A DNA stretch of 64,000 nucleotides from positions 1 through 64,000 of the forward strand of contig NZ_NETJ01000003.1 of NCBI RefSeq assembly GCF_002128405.1, given 5' to 3'. The notes below the pieces were generated by a model that did no database searches, was not told the DNA's origin, and was given only the letters and a program-made list of their open reading frames with translations. Each line of letters starts with the position of its first letter. Position 1 is the first letter of the stretch. Positions 16,939 to 25,675 of this stretch are shown in pieces. The position numbers and the translations under genes are program-made. This DNA comes from Gottfriedia solisilvae. Its GTDB lineage: Bacteria; Bacillota; Bacilli; Bacillales; Bacillaceae_G.

Positions 16939-19278
16939 GTGAGTGATAAACAGTTTCGTAGAAAAACCCCTGAGGAATTACTTCAATCAATCCAAAAAAT
17001 CAAGAAAGGTAGACTTAAAATTATCATCGGTACGGTGAGCGGTTCGGGTAAAACATACCATATGCTACAAGAAGGAAATGTTTTAAAAGAACGAGGTATT
17101 GATGTTGTTATTGGATTAATCAGTGAAACAAACCGTCAAAAAACAATTGATCAAATTGGCTGTTTGGAAAAAATGGCTACGATAAAATGGGAAGAAAACG
17201 CATCGGTAAAACAAGACCTTGATTTAGATAAGATTATAGCTAGGAATCCAGAAGTAGTGTTAGTTGATGCATTAGCACATCAAAATCGACCAGATGCTAT
17301 GTTTCCAACACGCTTAGAAGATATAAATTATTTAATATCCAAAAATATAAGCGTTATAACGACAATGAATATATATGAAATAAAAGAAGTTCATGAGGAA
17401 GCTGACAAGTTGACTGGGAGTAAAGTGAAAGTAAATTTATTTGTTCCTGAAGAAACTTTAGCAATGGCTGATGATTTAAAGTTACTTGATGTAACACCAG
17501 AGGTAATTTTACAAAGATCGCGAGAAGAAGATATTTATAATGAAGAAGAAAAAGTAAATAGATATCAATTATATCATCAAAGTAATCTTGCCGTTCTTCG
17601 TGAACTTGCTTTACGTTTTTTAGCGGGAGAAGTGAATGATGCATTAGATGAATATCGAGAAAAACATGGGATGGTTGGACCATCGGGAGCATCTGAAAAG
17701 ATTTTAGTTACGGTTCAATATCATTGGAATGGCTCTATTTTGGTGAGAAGAGGACAGCAAATTTCAAAAAGATTAGGTGGAGACTTACAAGTAGTTTGCT
17801 TTCAGCCACCTAATAAAAAATTTACGAATGATGAATTAACATTTAAGCGTTCAATTATAAAACTTGTTGAAAAAGTAGGCGGAGACTTCGAAGAACTACC
17901 ATTGAACAGTGATTCAATTGCAAGTGAAATTGTTGATTATTCAATAAAAAATAATATTACGAGTATCGTATTAGGACAATCAAAACGAACACGTTGGGAA
18001 GAAATCGTTTCTGGATCAATCGTTAACAAAATTTTAAGAAAAACTAAAAATATAGATGTGTTTATCGTTGCAGACCGAACAGAAAAAGATGGTGAAAGAG
18101 TAATACCAACCAAGCAAGTAAATAAAGAAACAATAGAACCTTATCGTCGTTTGAGTGCTCAAGAGCTTGCTCAAGAAATACATAAAATTAAACGTGGTAC
18201 TTTAAAAGTGTACATCGGAGCGGCACCTGGTGTTGGAAAAACTTATACGATGTTAAGGGAAGCGAATGAGCTAAAGAAACAGGGGATTGACATTGTAATA
18301 GGATTACTTGAAACACATGGACGTAGAGAAACAATTGAAAAAGTAGGGGATTTAGAAATTATTCCTCGTAAACAAATAGCTTACAAAGGTACAACACTGG
18401 AAGAAATGGATACCGAGTCAGTAATAAAAAGAAATCCTGAGGTTGTTTTAATTGATGAATTAGCCCATACAAATGTACCAGGAAGTAAGTTTTATAAAAG
18501 ATATGAGGATGTAGAAGAAATATTAAATGCAGGAATTTCGGTTATTTCAACTATGAATATACAACATTTAGAGAGTCTAAACGACAGTGTTGAACAAATT
18601 ACAGGCGTTAGAGTAAGAGAAACAGTTCCAGATCATGTCCTTAGAGACGCTAATGAAATCGAACTAATTGATATTTCTCCAAAAGCTCTAAGGGAAAGAA
18701 TGAGAGAAGGAAGAATTTACGCTTCTATAAAGATAGAGCAATCTTTAAATAATTTCTTTAAAACAGTTAATCTGATTGCTTTGAGAGAGCTAGCACTAAG
18801 AGAAGTTGCAGATGATGTAGACGAACGACTTGAAGCATGGGAAAGAGATTTAACGTTACGTGGACCTTGGAGGCAGGAAGAAGTAATTTTCGTTTGTGTA
18901 AACTTAAAATCAAATAGTGAGAGACTAATTCGAAGAGGTTTTCGAATTGCTTATCGATTAAAAGCAACTTGGTATGTGGCATATGTTAAAGATCACAATA
19001 AATTATCAGAAGAAGAAAGTCTTTCATTGAAAAAAATAAAAGAGTTAACGGAACGATTAGGAGGCACGTTTGAATTATATGAGACAACTGATCGTCGCCA
19101 TGTTTTTGTAGAGTTAGTTAATAAGATTAGTGAAAAAAGGACAACACATGTAATTATGGGACAGTCAGCGCGAACTAGATGGGAAGAAATTAAAACAGGC
19201 TCTATTGTACAGAAATTATTAAGAGAGTTACGTCATTTAGATGTTCTAGTTGTTGCTGATCAATCTATAAATTCATAA
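16939..19278 (+). CDS. kdpD: Tandem-duplicated KdpD sensor domain without a kinase
   Basis: 779 aa made of two consecutive KdpD N-terminal modules, each with a P-loop part and a USP-like part. Copy 1 (about 10-380): P-loop GTVSGSGKT near 33, VLVDALAHQNRPD near 108, then ILVTVQYHWNGSILVRRG. Copy 2 (about 400-775): P-loop GAAPGVGKT near 428, VLIDELAHTNVPG near 505, then VIFVCVNLKSNSERLIRRG. Copy 1 has DA in place of the Walker B DE. No membrane helices, HAMP or histidine-kinase domain follow, and no kdpE is present. Starts at a GTG after AAAGGAGG. The USP part of KdpD binds c-di-AMP in Staphylococcus aureus, so a c-di-AMP-sensing role is possible. Confidence 0.88.
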   Translation: MSDKQFRRKTPEELLQSIQKIKKGRLKIIIGTVSGSGKTYHMLQEGNVLKERGIDVVIGLISETNRQKTIDQIGCLEKMATIKWEENASVKQDLDLDKIIARNPEVVLVDALAHQNRPDAMFPTRLEDINYLISKNISVITTMNIYEIKEVHEEADKLTGSKVKVNLFVPEETLAMADDLKLLDVTPEVILQRSREEDIYNEEEKVNRYQLYHQSNLAVLRELALRFLAGEVNDALDEYREKHGMVGPSGASEKILVTVQYHWNGSILVRRGQQISKRLGGDLQVVCFQPPNKKFTNDELTFKRSIIKLVEKVGGDFEELPLNSDSIASEIVDYSIKNNITSIVLGQSKRTRWEEIVSGSIVNKILRKTKNIDVFIVADRTEKDGERVIPTKQVNKETIEPYRRLSAQELAQEIHKIKRGTLKVYIGAAPGVGKTYTMLREANELKKQGIDIVIGLLETHGRRETIEKVGDLEIIPRKQIAYKGTTLEEMDTESVIKRNPEVVLIDELAHTNVPGSKFYKRYEDVEEILNAGISVISTMNIQHLESLNDSVEQITGVRVRETVPDHVLRDANEIELIDISPKALRERMREGRIYASIKIEQSLNNFFKTVNLIALRELALREVADDVDERLEAWERDLTLRGPWRQEEVIFVCVNLKSNSERLIRRGFRIAYRLKATWYVAYVKDHNKLSEEESLSLKKIKELTERLGGTFELYETTDRRHVFVELVNKISEKRTTHVIMGQSARTRWEEIKTGSIVQKLLRELRHLDVLVVADQSINS

Positions 19279-19299
19279 TTCATATATATTTATATCGTT

Positions 19300-19595
19300 A
19301 TCTCCAATTTTTTAGCAACATATCCAGTAGTACTGACTTGAATAAAATAATTGCTTGCATATCATTACCAATCACTACAATGACAGTATCAAAGTTTCCC
19401 AATAGCAATCGCTTTTAATATTCTTTCATTAGTTGAATCTGTCATAACAGCTTATGTTTCAGTATCAGCAAATTCATTAACACGATCTTCACTTATATCA
19501 ATTGCCAAAACTTCATTTCCTGAATCTAACAATGTCTGTGTAAGTCACGAACAAAATCTCCCTAGACCAACGATTGCATATTGTTGTTTATACAT
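19300..19595 (-). pseudogene. Decayed ktrC/ktrA-like RCK-domain gene
   Basis: The minus strand from an ATG at 19595 reads MYKQQYAIVGLGRF, then LLDSGNEVLAIDISEDRVNEFAD, AVMTDSTNE and (after one extra base near 19395) NFDTVIVVIGNDMQA. This matches the nucleotide-binding start of KtrC/KtrA. Two in-frame stops (after GRFCS and after DTET) and at least one frameshift disable it, and the end has been lost. Intact ktrAB lies 2.2 kb further on. It is a relic of a second K+ channel regulator. Confidence 0.8.
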
Positions 19596-19787
19596 TTTTC
19601 TTCACTCTTCCAAAATTAAATACGGGGCATTATCCAATCACAATGAGAAAACCACGAATGAATTATATTATTTTTTATTCACATAAAAATCAATGTTAAA
19701 TTGTATTGCTTAACTTAACTTTTAGTTGGTTAATCATGGTAATATGGGTTAAATTAAGATTAAACTAAATTCATATGGGGGAAACAG

Positions 19788-21110
19788 ATGGACTACTTAG
19801 AACATGGATATAATTGGAGGTATTATGCTTCCATTATTGTCTTTTTACTTTCTTACGCAATTATTATAAGTGAGAAAATAAATAGAGCATTGATAGCGTT
19901 ATTAGGAGCAGGAATCATGATCGGAATCGGTGTGGTTGATTTACACTTTGCATTAACAACACATATTGAATGGGAAACAATTACCCTATTAATTGGAATG
20001 ATGATTATCGTTTATATAACAAGTACATCAGGTCTTTTTGAATTTATTGCTATTAAGGCAGCAAAAATGTCAAAAGGTCAACCAATACGAATATTAGTAA
20101 CGTTATCATTACTAACTGCCTTTGGATCAGCTTTTTTAGATAACGTAACAACAATTTTATTAATTGTTCCTATAACTTTATCAATAACAAAAATATTAAA
20201 AGTGGATCCAGTCCCTTTTTTAATGCTAGAAGTCATCTATTCTAATATTGGAGGAACAGCAACCTTAATTGGTGACCCACCAAATATTATGATTGGCTCA
20301 GCTAATAAACACTTAACATTTAATGACTTTTTAATGAATTTAGCTCCAATCATTTTAATTATAATTGCCGTTATAACAGTTATTATTTACTTTATTTACC
20401 GAAAGCGATTGTATACTACATCTGAGGAAATTAGTAAATTGATGTCTATTAATGAAACAGATTTCATAAAAAATCGGACATTAATGATAAAATCAATAAC
20501 TGTTCTCGGACTTACATTACTTGGGTTTATACTTCATTCTATTTTACATTTGGATGCTGCGCTTGTTGCTATGTTAGGGGCTACAATTCTAATGCTAATA
20601 GGTGTAAAAGAACATGATTTAGAAGAAGTGTTTGCGAATATCGAGTGGGTAACAATCTTTTTCTTCGCAGGACTATTTGTTTTAGTTGGTGGATTAATTG
20701 ACATTGGTTTAATAGGTTCATTAGCGAAAAAAGTATTAGAATTAACGAATGGAGATATTAAAGTCGCTGCTCCTTTGATTTTATGGGTGTCAGGTATTGC
20801 ATCGGCAACGATTGATAACATTCCATTTGTAGCTACAATGATACCTTTAATTCAAGACTTATCGGTTGGTATGGGGTTATCACCTGATGCGCCTCAAATA
20901 GAAGTACTTTGGTGGTCACTAGCGTTAGGTGCATGTCTTGGAGGAAATGGTACATTAATTGGGGCATCTGCTAACGTTGTTGCAGCGGGTATTGCAACAC
21001 GAGAAGGTTATAAGTTCGGATACTGGGATTTTTTAAAAATTGGATTACCACTGACAATATTATCGCTAGTTATTTCTCATATTTATCTAATTCTAAAATT
21101 TATAGCATAA
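19788..21110 (+). CDS. ArsB/NhaD family ion transporter, paralogue 1
   Basis: 440 aa, about eleven to twelve hydrophobic helices, of the ion transporter superfamily that holds ArsB, NhaD and the human P protein. Signatures: FLDNVTTILLIVPIT (about 112-126), IGGTATLIGDPPNIMIGSAN (about 148-167), ATIDNIPFVATMIPL and GACLGGNGTLIGASANVV (about 383-400). No arsenic genes are near, so Na+/H+ or organic-anion exchange is more likely than arsenite efflux. GGGGGAAACAG precedes the ATG. A second, very similar copy lies at 53395. Its place between kdp and ktr suggests a role in cation balance. Confidence 0.82.
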   Translation: MDYLEHGYNWRYYASIIVFLLSYAIIISEKINRALIALLGAGIMIGIGVVDLHFALTTHIEWETITLLIGMMIIVYITSTSGLFEFIAIKAAKMSKGQPIRILVTLSLLTAFGSAFLDNVTTILLIVPITLSITKILKVDPVPFLMLEVIYSNIGGTATLIGDPPNIMIGSANKHLTFNDFLMNLAPIILIIIAVITVIIYFIYRKRLYTTSEEISKLMSINETDFIKNRTLMIKSITVLGLTLLGFILHSILHLDAALVAMLGATILMLIGVKEHDLEEVFANIEWVTIFFFAGLFVLVGGLIDIGLIGSLAKKVLELTNGDIKVAAPLILWVSGIASATIDNIPFVATMIPLIQDLSVGMGLSPDAPQIEVLWWSLALGACLGGNGTLIGASANVVAAGIATREGYKFGYWDFLKIGLPLTILSLVISHIYLILKFIA

Positions 21111-21111
21111 A

Positions 21112-21147
21112 AAAAATGACAAGCTTTGATAAGTTTGTCATTTTTTA
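21112..21147 (+). terminator. Terminator after transporter paralogue 1
   Basis: Stem AAAAATGACAA / TTGTCATTTTT with T tail. It may also serve the convergent minus-strand gene. Confidence 0.85.
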
Positions 21148-21155
21148 ATGTAATT

Positions 21156-21389
21156 TTATTCCATTCCTTTTATATTAGGTCTCCATACTTTTTCAATTAA
21201 TTTACCATCTTCCCATATTTGGATCCAGCTATCACTATATTTAATGCTAAGTATAATATCTGAATTAATATCTAAATCTACTTCATGACAAGCATAATAG
21301 TAGTTAATTGCACTGTTTTTATCTGTACCTACGTAAATGATTTCTTCCTCTTTATAACGCTCTGCGAACACTAAGTATATTTTCTTCAT
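21156..21389 (-). CDS. 77-aa protein of unknown function
   Basis: Begins MKKIYLVFAERYKEEEIIYVG and ends PNIKGME. It is mixed alpha/beta, rich in Tyr, Trp and acidic residues, with no signal or membrane part. GGAAAGGG lies 6 bases before the ATG at 21389. The family is not recognised. It is transcribed away from the ktr riboswitch. Confidence 0.6.
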   Translation of the reverse strand: MKKIYLVFAERYKEEEIIYVGTDKNSAINYYYACHEVDLDINSDIILSIKYSDSWIQIWEDGKLIEKVWRPNIKGME

Positions 21390-21515
21390 GGAACATCCCT
21401 TTCCTTTAATTTTATGTATCACTATATTTTATCTTAATTCTCGAAAATACATGAATTATTAACATCAAATTAAAAGTATATTGAATGGACTTACTTTTGT
21501 ATGGGTTATCAATAA

Positions 21516-21544
21516 TTGACACAAACTATGAAAAGAAGTATTTT
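21516..21544 (+). promoter_or_regulatory. Promoter of the ktrAB transcript
   Basis: Perfect TTGACA at 21516-21521, 17 bp, TATTTT at 21539-21544, about 30 bp before the ydaO aptamer. Confidence 0.65.
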
Positions 21545-21574
21545 TATTGTATTCTTAAATCACTAATTTAAACC

Positions 21575-21712
21575 TTAATACTGAATCAATTGAGCGGGGG
21601 AACCATTTATGGTAAACAATGTTTACCTTGGGGTGAATCTTAAAATTAAAGTTAAGAAGGGATACTCTCAATCCCTAATCCGACAGCTAACTCCGTAAGT
21701 TTTATGAGGGAA
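21575..21712 (+). promoter_or_regulatory. ydaO-type c-di-AMP riboswitch D (ktrAB)
   Basis: Blocks in order: GAATCAATTGA, GCGGGGGAACC, TTGGGGTGAATC, AAGGGATACTC, CCGACAGCTAACTCCGTAAG and ATGAGGGAAGGG. It precedes ktrAB, as ydaO riboswitches do in B. subtilis. Confidence 0.93.
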
Positions 21713-21729
21713 GGGTTAATTTTTTTGTT

Positions 21730-21759
21730 GACCATTCTTTTAAAAGGATAGGTCTTTTT
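21730..21759 (+). terminator. Riboswitch terminator before ktrA
   Basis: Stem GACCATTCTTTT / AAAAGGAT-A-GGTC followed by TTTTT. The upstream GGTTAA (21714-21719) can pair with TTGACC (21728-21733) and would act as antiterminator. Confidence 0.75.
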
Positions 21760-21788
21760 GTGTTTATTTTGAAAGGAGTATTAAAGTG

Positions 21789-22445
21789 ATGAAGAAACAA
21801 TTTGCAGTATTTGGGTTAGGAAGATTTGGTGGGAGTCTTGTTAAAGCATTCTCAGAATTAAATGTAGATGTGTTGGCAGTTGATTTAGATAAGGACAAAG
21901 TAAATGAATATGCAGAATTTGCAACACATGTAGTACAGGCAAATGGGATCGATGAAATGACACTGAAGGCGCTAGGCATTAGGAACTTTGATCATGTATT
22001 CGTTTCATTTGGGCATAACATTGAAGGAAGTATTTTAACCTCTTTATTGTTAAAAGAATTAGGAATTTCACAAGTTTGGGCAAAAGCACAGAATGACTAC
22101 CATCAAAGAGTTTTAGAGAAAATCGGGGTTGACCGTGTAATTCATCCAGAAAGAGATATGGCTAAACGCATTGCACGACATATTGTCACAGATAAGATGG
22201 TGGATTACTTTGAACTATCGAAAAATCATAGTATTGTAGAGATTCGGGCAACAGATAAAATACATAACAAAACTCTTGTAGAACTAGATGTAAGAGCAAA
22301 ATATGGATGTAATATTGTTGCGTTTCAAAAGGATGAGGATACGATCATTGTTCCTTCTAGTGATTATAAAATTCAAAAGGGGGATATTTTGATTGTCATT
22401 GGACACAATGATGACATTAAAAAGTTCGAGGGAGAAGGCGTATAA
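21789..22445 (+). CDS. ktrA: Potassium uptake regulatory subunit KtrA
   Basis: The cytosolic gating ring of the Ktr potassium channel, about 218 aa. The N-terminal RCK/Rossmann part shows VFGLGRFGGSLV (GxGxxG) and acidic DLD near residue 36; the RCK_C domain covers about 135-218 (RATDKIHNKTLVELDV). RCK_C domains of KtrA/KtrC bind c-di-AMP in Gram-positive bacteria, so this gene may be controlled by the nucleotide as RNA and protein. AAAGGAG allows start at ATG 21789 or GTG 21786. It ends one base before ktrB. Confidence 0.93.
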   Translation: MKKQFAVFGLGRFGGSLVKAFSELNVDVLAVDLDKDKVNEYAEFATHVVQANGIDEMTLKALGIRNFDHVFVSFGHNIEGSILTSLLLKELGISQVWAKAQNDYHQRVLEKIGVDRVIHPERDMAKRIARHIVTDKMVDYFELSKNHSIVEIRATDKIHNKTLVELDVRAKYGCNIVAFQKDEDTIIVPSSDYKIQKGDILIVIGHNDDIKKFEGEGV

Positions 22446-22446
22446 C

Positions 22447-23769
22447 ATGAACGGTAAAAAGTTTAGCATTTCTCCTTATCAACTATTAATCCTGGTTTTT
22501 ACCTGTCTTATTATAGTTGGAACAGTTTTACTGAAATTACCGTTTGCAACGAATAAACCAATTAGTTGGGTTGATGCTTTATTTACTGCGACTTCAGCTA
22601 GTACGGTAACAGGTCTTGCAGTTTTCGATACAGCAGAAACATATACTTTGTTTGGAGAAATTGTTGTAATTTCACTAATTCAGCTCGGCGGATTAGGAAT
22701 CATGTCTTTTGCTATATTAATCTACATTATGCTTGGGAAAAAAATAGGGTTCAAAGAACGACTACTTATGCAACAAGCATTAAATCAGAATTCAATAGGT
22801 GGCGTAATTAAATTAGTACGAAACCTATTCATAATTTCATTTTTAGTTGAATTTATTGCCATGATTTTTTTATCAATAAGATGGGTACCAGAATACGGAT
22901 GGGCAAAAGGATTCTATTTAAGTTTCTTTCATTCAATTTCTGCGTTTAATAACGCAGGATTTGCATTATGGTCTGATGGATTAATGGGATACGTTGGTGA
23001 TCCGTTAATTAATGTTGTTATCTCGCTATTATTTATTATAGGTGGTATTGGTTTTACTGTACTGGCAGATATTTGGCAAAAAAAGAGCTTTAAAAAATTA
23101 AGTCTTCATACAAAAATCATGATTATCGGTACGATCGTTATTAATTTTGTAGCAATGTTTTTAATTTTTACACTGGAATATCACAATCCAAAAACGTTAG
23201 CAGGTTTACCGACGCTTGCTGATAAACTATGGGCATCCTATTTCCAAGCGACAAGTCCTAGAACAGCGGGGTTTAATACATTAGATATAGGTAGTTTAGA
23301 TGAATCTACGATTTTCCTTATGTTATTATTGATGTTTGTAGGAGCAGGTAGCGGATCAACTGGTGGTGGAATTAAATTAACAACGTTTTTAGTAATCATA
23401 CTGAGTGTTTTTACTTTTTTAAAAGGAAAAAGAGATATCGTAATAACAAAACGAACAATAGATGATTCATTTGTATTTCGCTCATTATCTATTGCAACTA
23501 TTGCTCTTTTATTTATTTTTGTAGCTGTGTTTATTTTAAATATTACCGAAGATGCACCATTTTTAGCCTTACTTTTCGAAGTGATTTCTGCTTTTGGAAC
23601 AGTAGGTTTATCAATGGGGTTAACATTTTCCTTAACAACTATCGGAAAAATAGTAATCATTTTTATTATGTTTTTAGGTAAACTTGGACCATTAACTCTT
23701 GCTTTATCATTGTCAAAACCTGAAATAGCAAGAATGAAATATCCAAATGAAGATATCTTAACAGGTTAA
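22447..23769 (+). CDS. ktrB: Potassium channel subunit KtrB
   Basis: The membrane part of the Ktr system, about 440 aa with four M1-P-M2 repeats. Selectivity-filter signatures: TASTVTGLAVFDT (about 47-60), SAFNNAGFALWSDG, TSPRTAGFNTLD and SAFGTVGLSMGLT. The ATG at 22447 follows GAGGGAGAAGG within the end of ktrA, implying coupled translation. Confidence 0.94.
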   Translation: MNGKKFSISPYQLLILVFTCLIIVGTVLLKLPFATNKPISWVDALFTATSASTVTGLAVFDTAETYTLFGEIVVISLIQLGGLGIMSFAILIYIMLGKKIGFKERLLMQQALNQNSIGGVIKLVRNLFIISFLVEFIAMIFLSIRWVPEYGWAKGFYLSFFHSISAFNNAGFALWSDGLMGYVGDPLINVVISLLFIIGGIGFTVLADIWQKKSFKKLSLHTKIMIIGTIVINFVAMFLIFTLEYHNPKTLAGLPTLADKLWASYFQATSPRTAGFNTLDIGSLDESTIFLMLLLMFVGAGSGSTGGGIKLTTFLVIILSVFTFLKGKRDIVITKRTIDDSFVFRSLSIATIALLFIFVAVFILNITEDAPFLALLFEVISAFGTVGLSMGLTFSLTTIGKIVIIFIMFLGKLGPLTLALSLSKPEIARMKYPNEDILTG

Positions 23770-24006
23770 TTAATAAATCCCCTCAATAATAAACAGTACA
23801 ATCATTTCTTTTTACAGTCTACTATAAGGGGATAATATTATTCGGTAGTATGGTTTTTCTTGAAGTAAACTAGATAATATTAGTAATTTTTATTGGTTCC
23901 AATTTATTTAAAATTGATCAAAACGTGTGTATCCTAAACATATAAATAGGATTTTTAAAAAATGATCTTTTAAAAAAACAGTCATATCAACGGGTGTTTC
24001 CAGTAC
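23770..24006. repeat. Spacer with 85-bp repeat module, copy 1
   Basis: The first 150 bp hold nothing clear; AATCCCCT and AGGGGATA about 40 bp apart could close a weak stem. From about 23922 the sequence (GTGTATCCTAAACAT, AAATAG, ACAGTCATATCAACGGGTGT) aligns along its whole length with 28668-28750. Both copies run straight into a copy of the yhbH 3' end. Confidence 0.65.
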
Positions 24007-24161
24007 AATTAAACCAATACACCCTTCATTCTACTCTAATGTTCGCATATAAAAACATAAATGATGAGAAATTCCGCCATTATATCTTAAAGCAGAAATC
24101 AGATGTGTTCCATTCTATGAAGAGCTTTTTTAAACAGGAGCAGGAGAAAGCAGCGAAATAA
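24007..24161 (+). pseudogene. Copy 1 of the yhbH 3' end (last 51 codons)
   Basis: Aligns base for base with 9798-9952 of yhbH. About five substitutions sit in the first 50 bp and the rest is nearly identical. The frame is kept to the TAA, and homology goes on through the downstream spacer and terminator to about 24252. It has no start codon or ribosome site, so it is not a gene. Confidence 0.85.
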
Positions 24162-24275
24162 GAAATGGTTATGGGGAATTAAATGGAGTACGAAATTAGT
24201 AGAACGTGAAAAACCAGAAAAGCCTAAAGAGGTTTTTCTGGTTTTTTGTCTTATTTAGACTAAATATTTTAAACT

Positions 24276-24638
24276 TCAGAGGTTGATTTCATTTTCATAT
24301 CTTGATATTTTTTGTTGAATTTTTTTTAGATTTGCTTTTGTTTCATCTATTTGTTGTAGTACATTTTTTTCTTGTTGCTTCATCATTTCTAATCGCTGTG
24401 GGAGAGTCTCATCCCCACTCATTGACCAATCAACAAATTGCTTAATATTTTTAATTTGCATTCCAGTATTTTTTAGACACAAAATCATTTCTATAAATTT
24501 AAGAGAATCTTCATCAAACATTCGGTCTCCATTTTCTGTTCTTTTTAGAAATGGAAATAATCCTTGTTTGTCATAATAACGTAACTGAGAAATTGTTAAA
24601 TTATTCAATTTTGCAACTTGTCCAATAGTGTAATTCAT
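24276..24638 (-). CDS. MerR family transcriptional regulator
   Basis: 120 aa with N-terminal winged helix MNYTIGQVAKLNNLTISQLRYYD (split motif, residues 1-23), RTENGDRMFDEDSLKFIEMI, and a C-terminal coiled coil (about 80-118) that forms the dimer. There is no Cys pair for metal binding. AAGGAGAG gives the start at 24638. It lies 17 bp after the reductase gene and probably forms an operon with it. The operon promoter has the 19-bp spacer used by MerR activators, so it likely controls itself. Confidence 0.87.
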   Translation of the reverse strand: MNYTIGQVAKLNNLTISQLRYYDKQGLFPFLKRTENGDRMFDEDSLKFIEMILCLKNTGMQIKNIKQFVDWSMSGDETLPQRLEMMKQQEKNVLQQIDETKANLKKIQQKISRYENEINL

Positions 24639-24654
24639 GTAATCTCTCCTTTTC

Positions 24655-25365
24655 TTACCAAGGAATAATTCCATCTTTGTTTAATATCTTACCATTAAAA
24701 TTTTCATTACTTAATGCATAGTTTGTAATGATTTTTGCACTCTCAGAGGTTGTGTTTCCACCAGGCATATTTCCATTAAGATCAGTGGTTGTAAAACCAG
24801 GAGTAACACCCAAAATTTCAGGACCTTTATTTTCAAATTCTTTTCCAAAGGTTAGTGTTAAAGAATTAATAGCGGTTTTTGAAGAATTATATCCCAATAT
24901 ATTGAGAGGGGCGGTTTCTCCGTTATCAAACATCGTTTGTGATGCCATATCAGTTGTTACGTTTATAATTTTTCCACTTTCTGACTTTCTTAATAATGGC
25001 AAGAAAGTCTGTATCATTTGGAAAGTTCCAAAAAAGTTTACATCAAACGTTTGACGCAATGTTTCTACTTTTAATTCACTTGGTAAAGTTCCAAAGTCTA
25101 ACGCAATTCCTGCATTATTAATTAACAAATCTAGATAATCAGTAACTTCTAGAATTTGTTTAAAAGAGTTTTGAATGGATTGTGTATTAGAAATATCTAT
25201 GTTAATAAACGTAATATTAGATAAACCTAAAGATTCCGCAGCTTTCTTTCCAAGCTCTTCATTACGTGCACCTAGAAATACATGAAAATCCTGTTCAGCT
25301 AATTGACGTACAACTTCATATCCAATTCCTTTATTAGCACCTGTTACTAAAGCAAATTTTGTCAT
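24655..25365 (-). CDS. Short-chain dehydrogenase/reductase (carbonyl reductase-like)
   Basis: 236 aa classical SDR: TGANKGIG cofactor motif (residues 8-15), NNAG (about 87-90), VTT and YNSSK (about 155-159) as active-site segments. The VLGAR/FLGARN region suggests NADP(H). Such MerR-linked SDRs reduce carbonyls or quinones; the true substrate is unknown. GGAGGAAGAAAT precedes the ATG. First gene of a two-gene operon with the MerR regulator. Confidence 0.88.
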   Translation of the reverse strand: MTKFALVTGANKGIGYEVVRQLAEQDFHVFLGARNEELGKKAAESLGLSNITFINIDISNTQSIQNSFKQILEVTDYLDLLINNAGIALDFGTLPSELKVETLRQTFDVNFFGTFQMIQTFLPLLRKSESGKIINVTTDMASQTMFDNGETAPLNILGYNSSKTAINSLTLTFGKEFENKGPEILGVTPGFTTTDLNGNMPGGNTTSESAKIITNYALSNENFNGKILNKDGIIPW

Positions 25366-25408
25366 ATTTCTTCCTCCGATTTGGTTATTGTTATGTGATA
25401 CATTGCAA

Positions 25409-25439
25409 AGAATAAAGGCTAAACCTAGGTTTAGGTCAA
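25409..25439 (-). promoter_or_regulatory. MerR-type promoter and operator of the SDR-merR operon
   Basis: On the minus strand TTGACC (25434-25439) and TATTCT (25409-25414) are 19 bp apart. The spacer holds the perfect palindrome TAAACCTAGGTTTA. A 19-bp spacer with a central dyad is the hallmark of MerR-activated promoters. Confidence 0.8.
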
Positions 25440-25675
25440 GGTTTATTTTAAAAAAATTATAAAATCATAATGTTTTATTTGTTTTATTCTAACCAATGTA
25501 AAATCTATTGATATTATTTTGATTCTAAATAGCTGAGACATTTTAACTTCAAAAATGATCTCCCTTTGTAGTTAGTTTATAAAATTTAAAAGATACAAAA
25601 CTAAAACCTTGCAATTAGAATTATAGTCAATTATCATTTGTATGTACAAACAAATGATAAATAAGGAGAAATATA
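25440..25675. promoter_or_regulatory. Intergenic region with MarR-type operator before quinone reductase 1
   Basis: An imperfect palindrome TTTGTATGTACAAA (25637-25650) lies 26 bp before the start codon. It resembles the exact palindrome TTGTATATACAA before the marR-like gene at 26933, so both may be sites of that regulator. The rest is A/T rich with no gene seen. Confidence 0.6.

Noticed and set aside
19788-21110. Arsenite efflux pump ArsB
   Set aside because: No arsR, arsC or arsD nearby in either copy; the fold is shared with Na+/H+ antiporters, so a neutral name was used.
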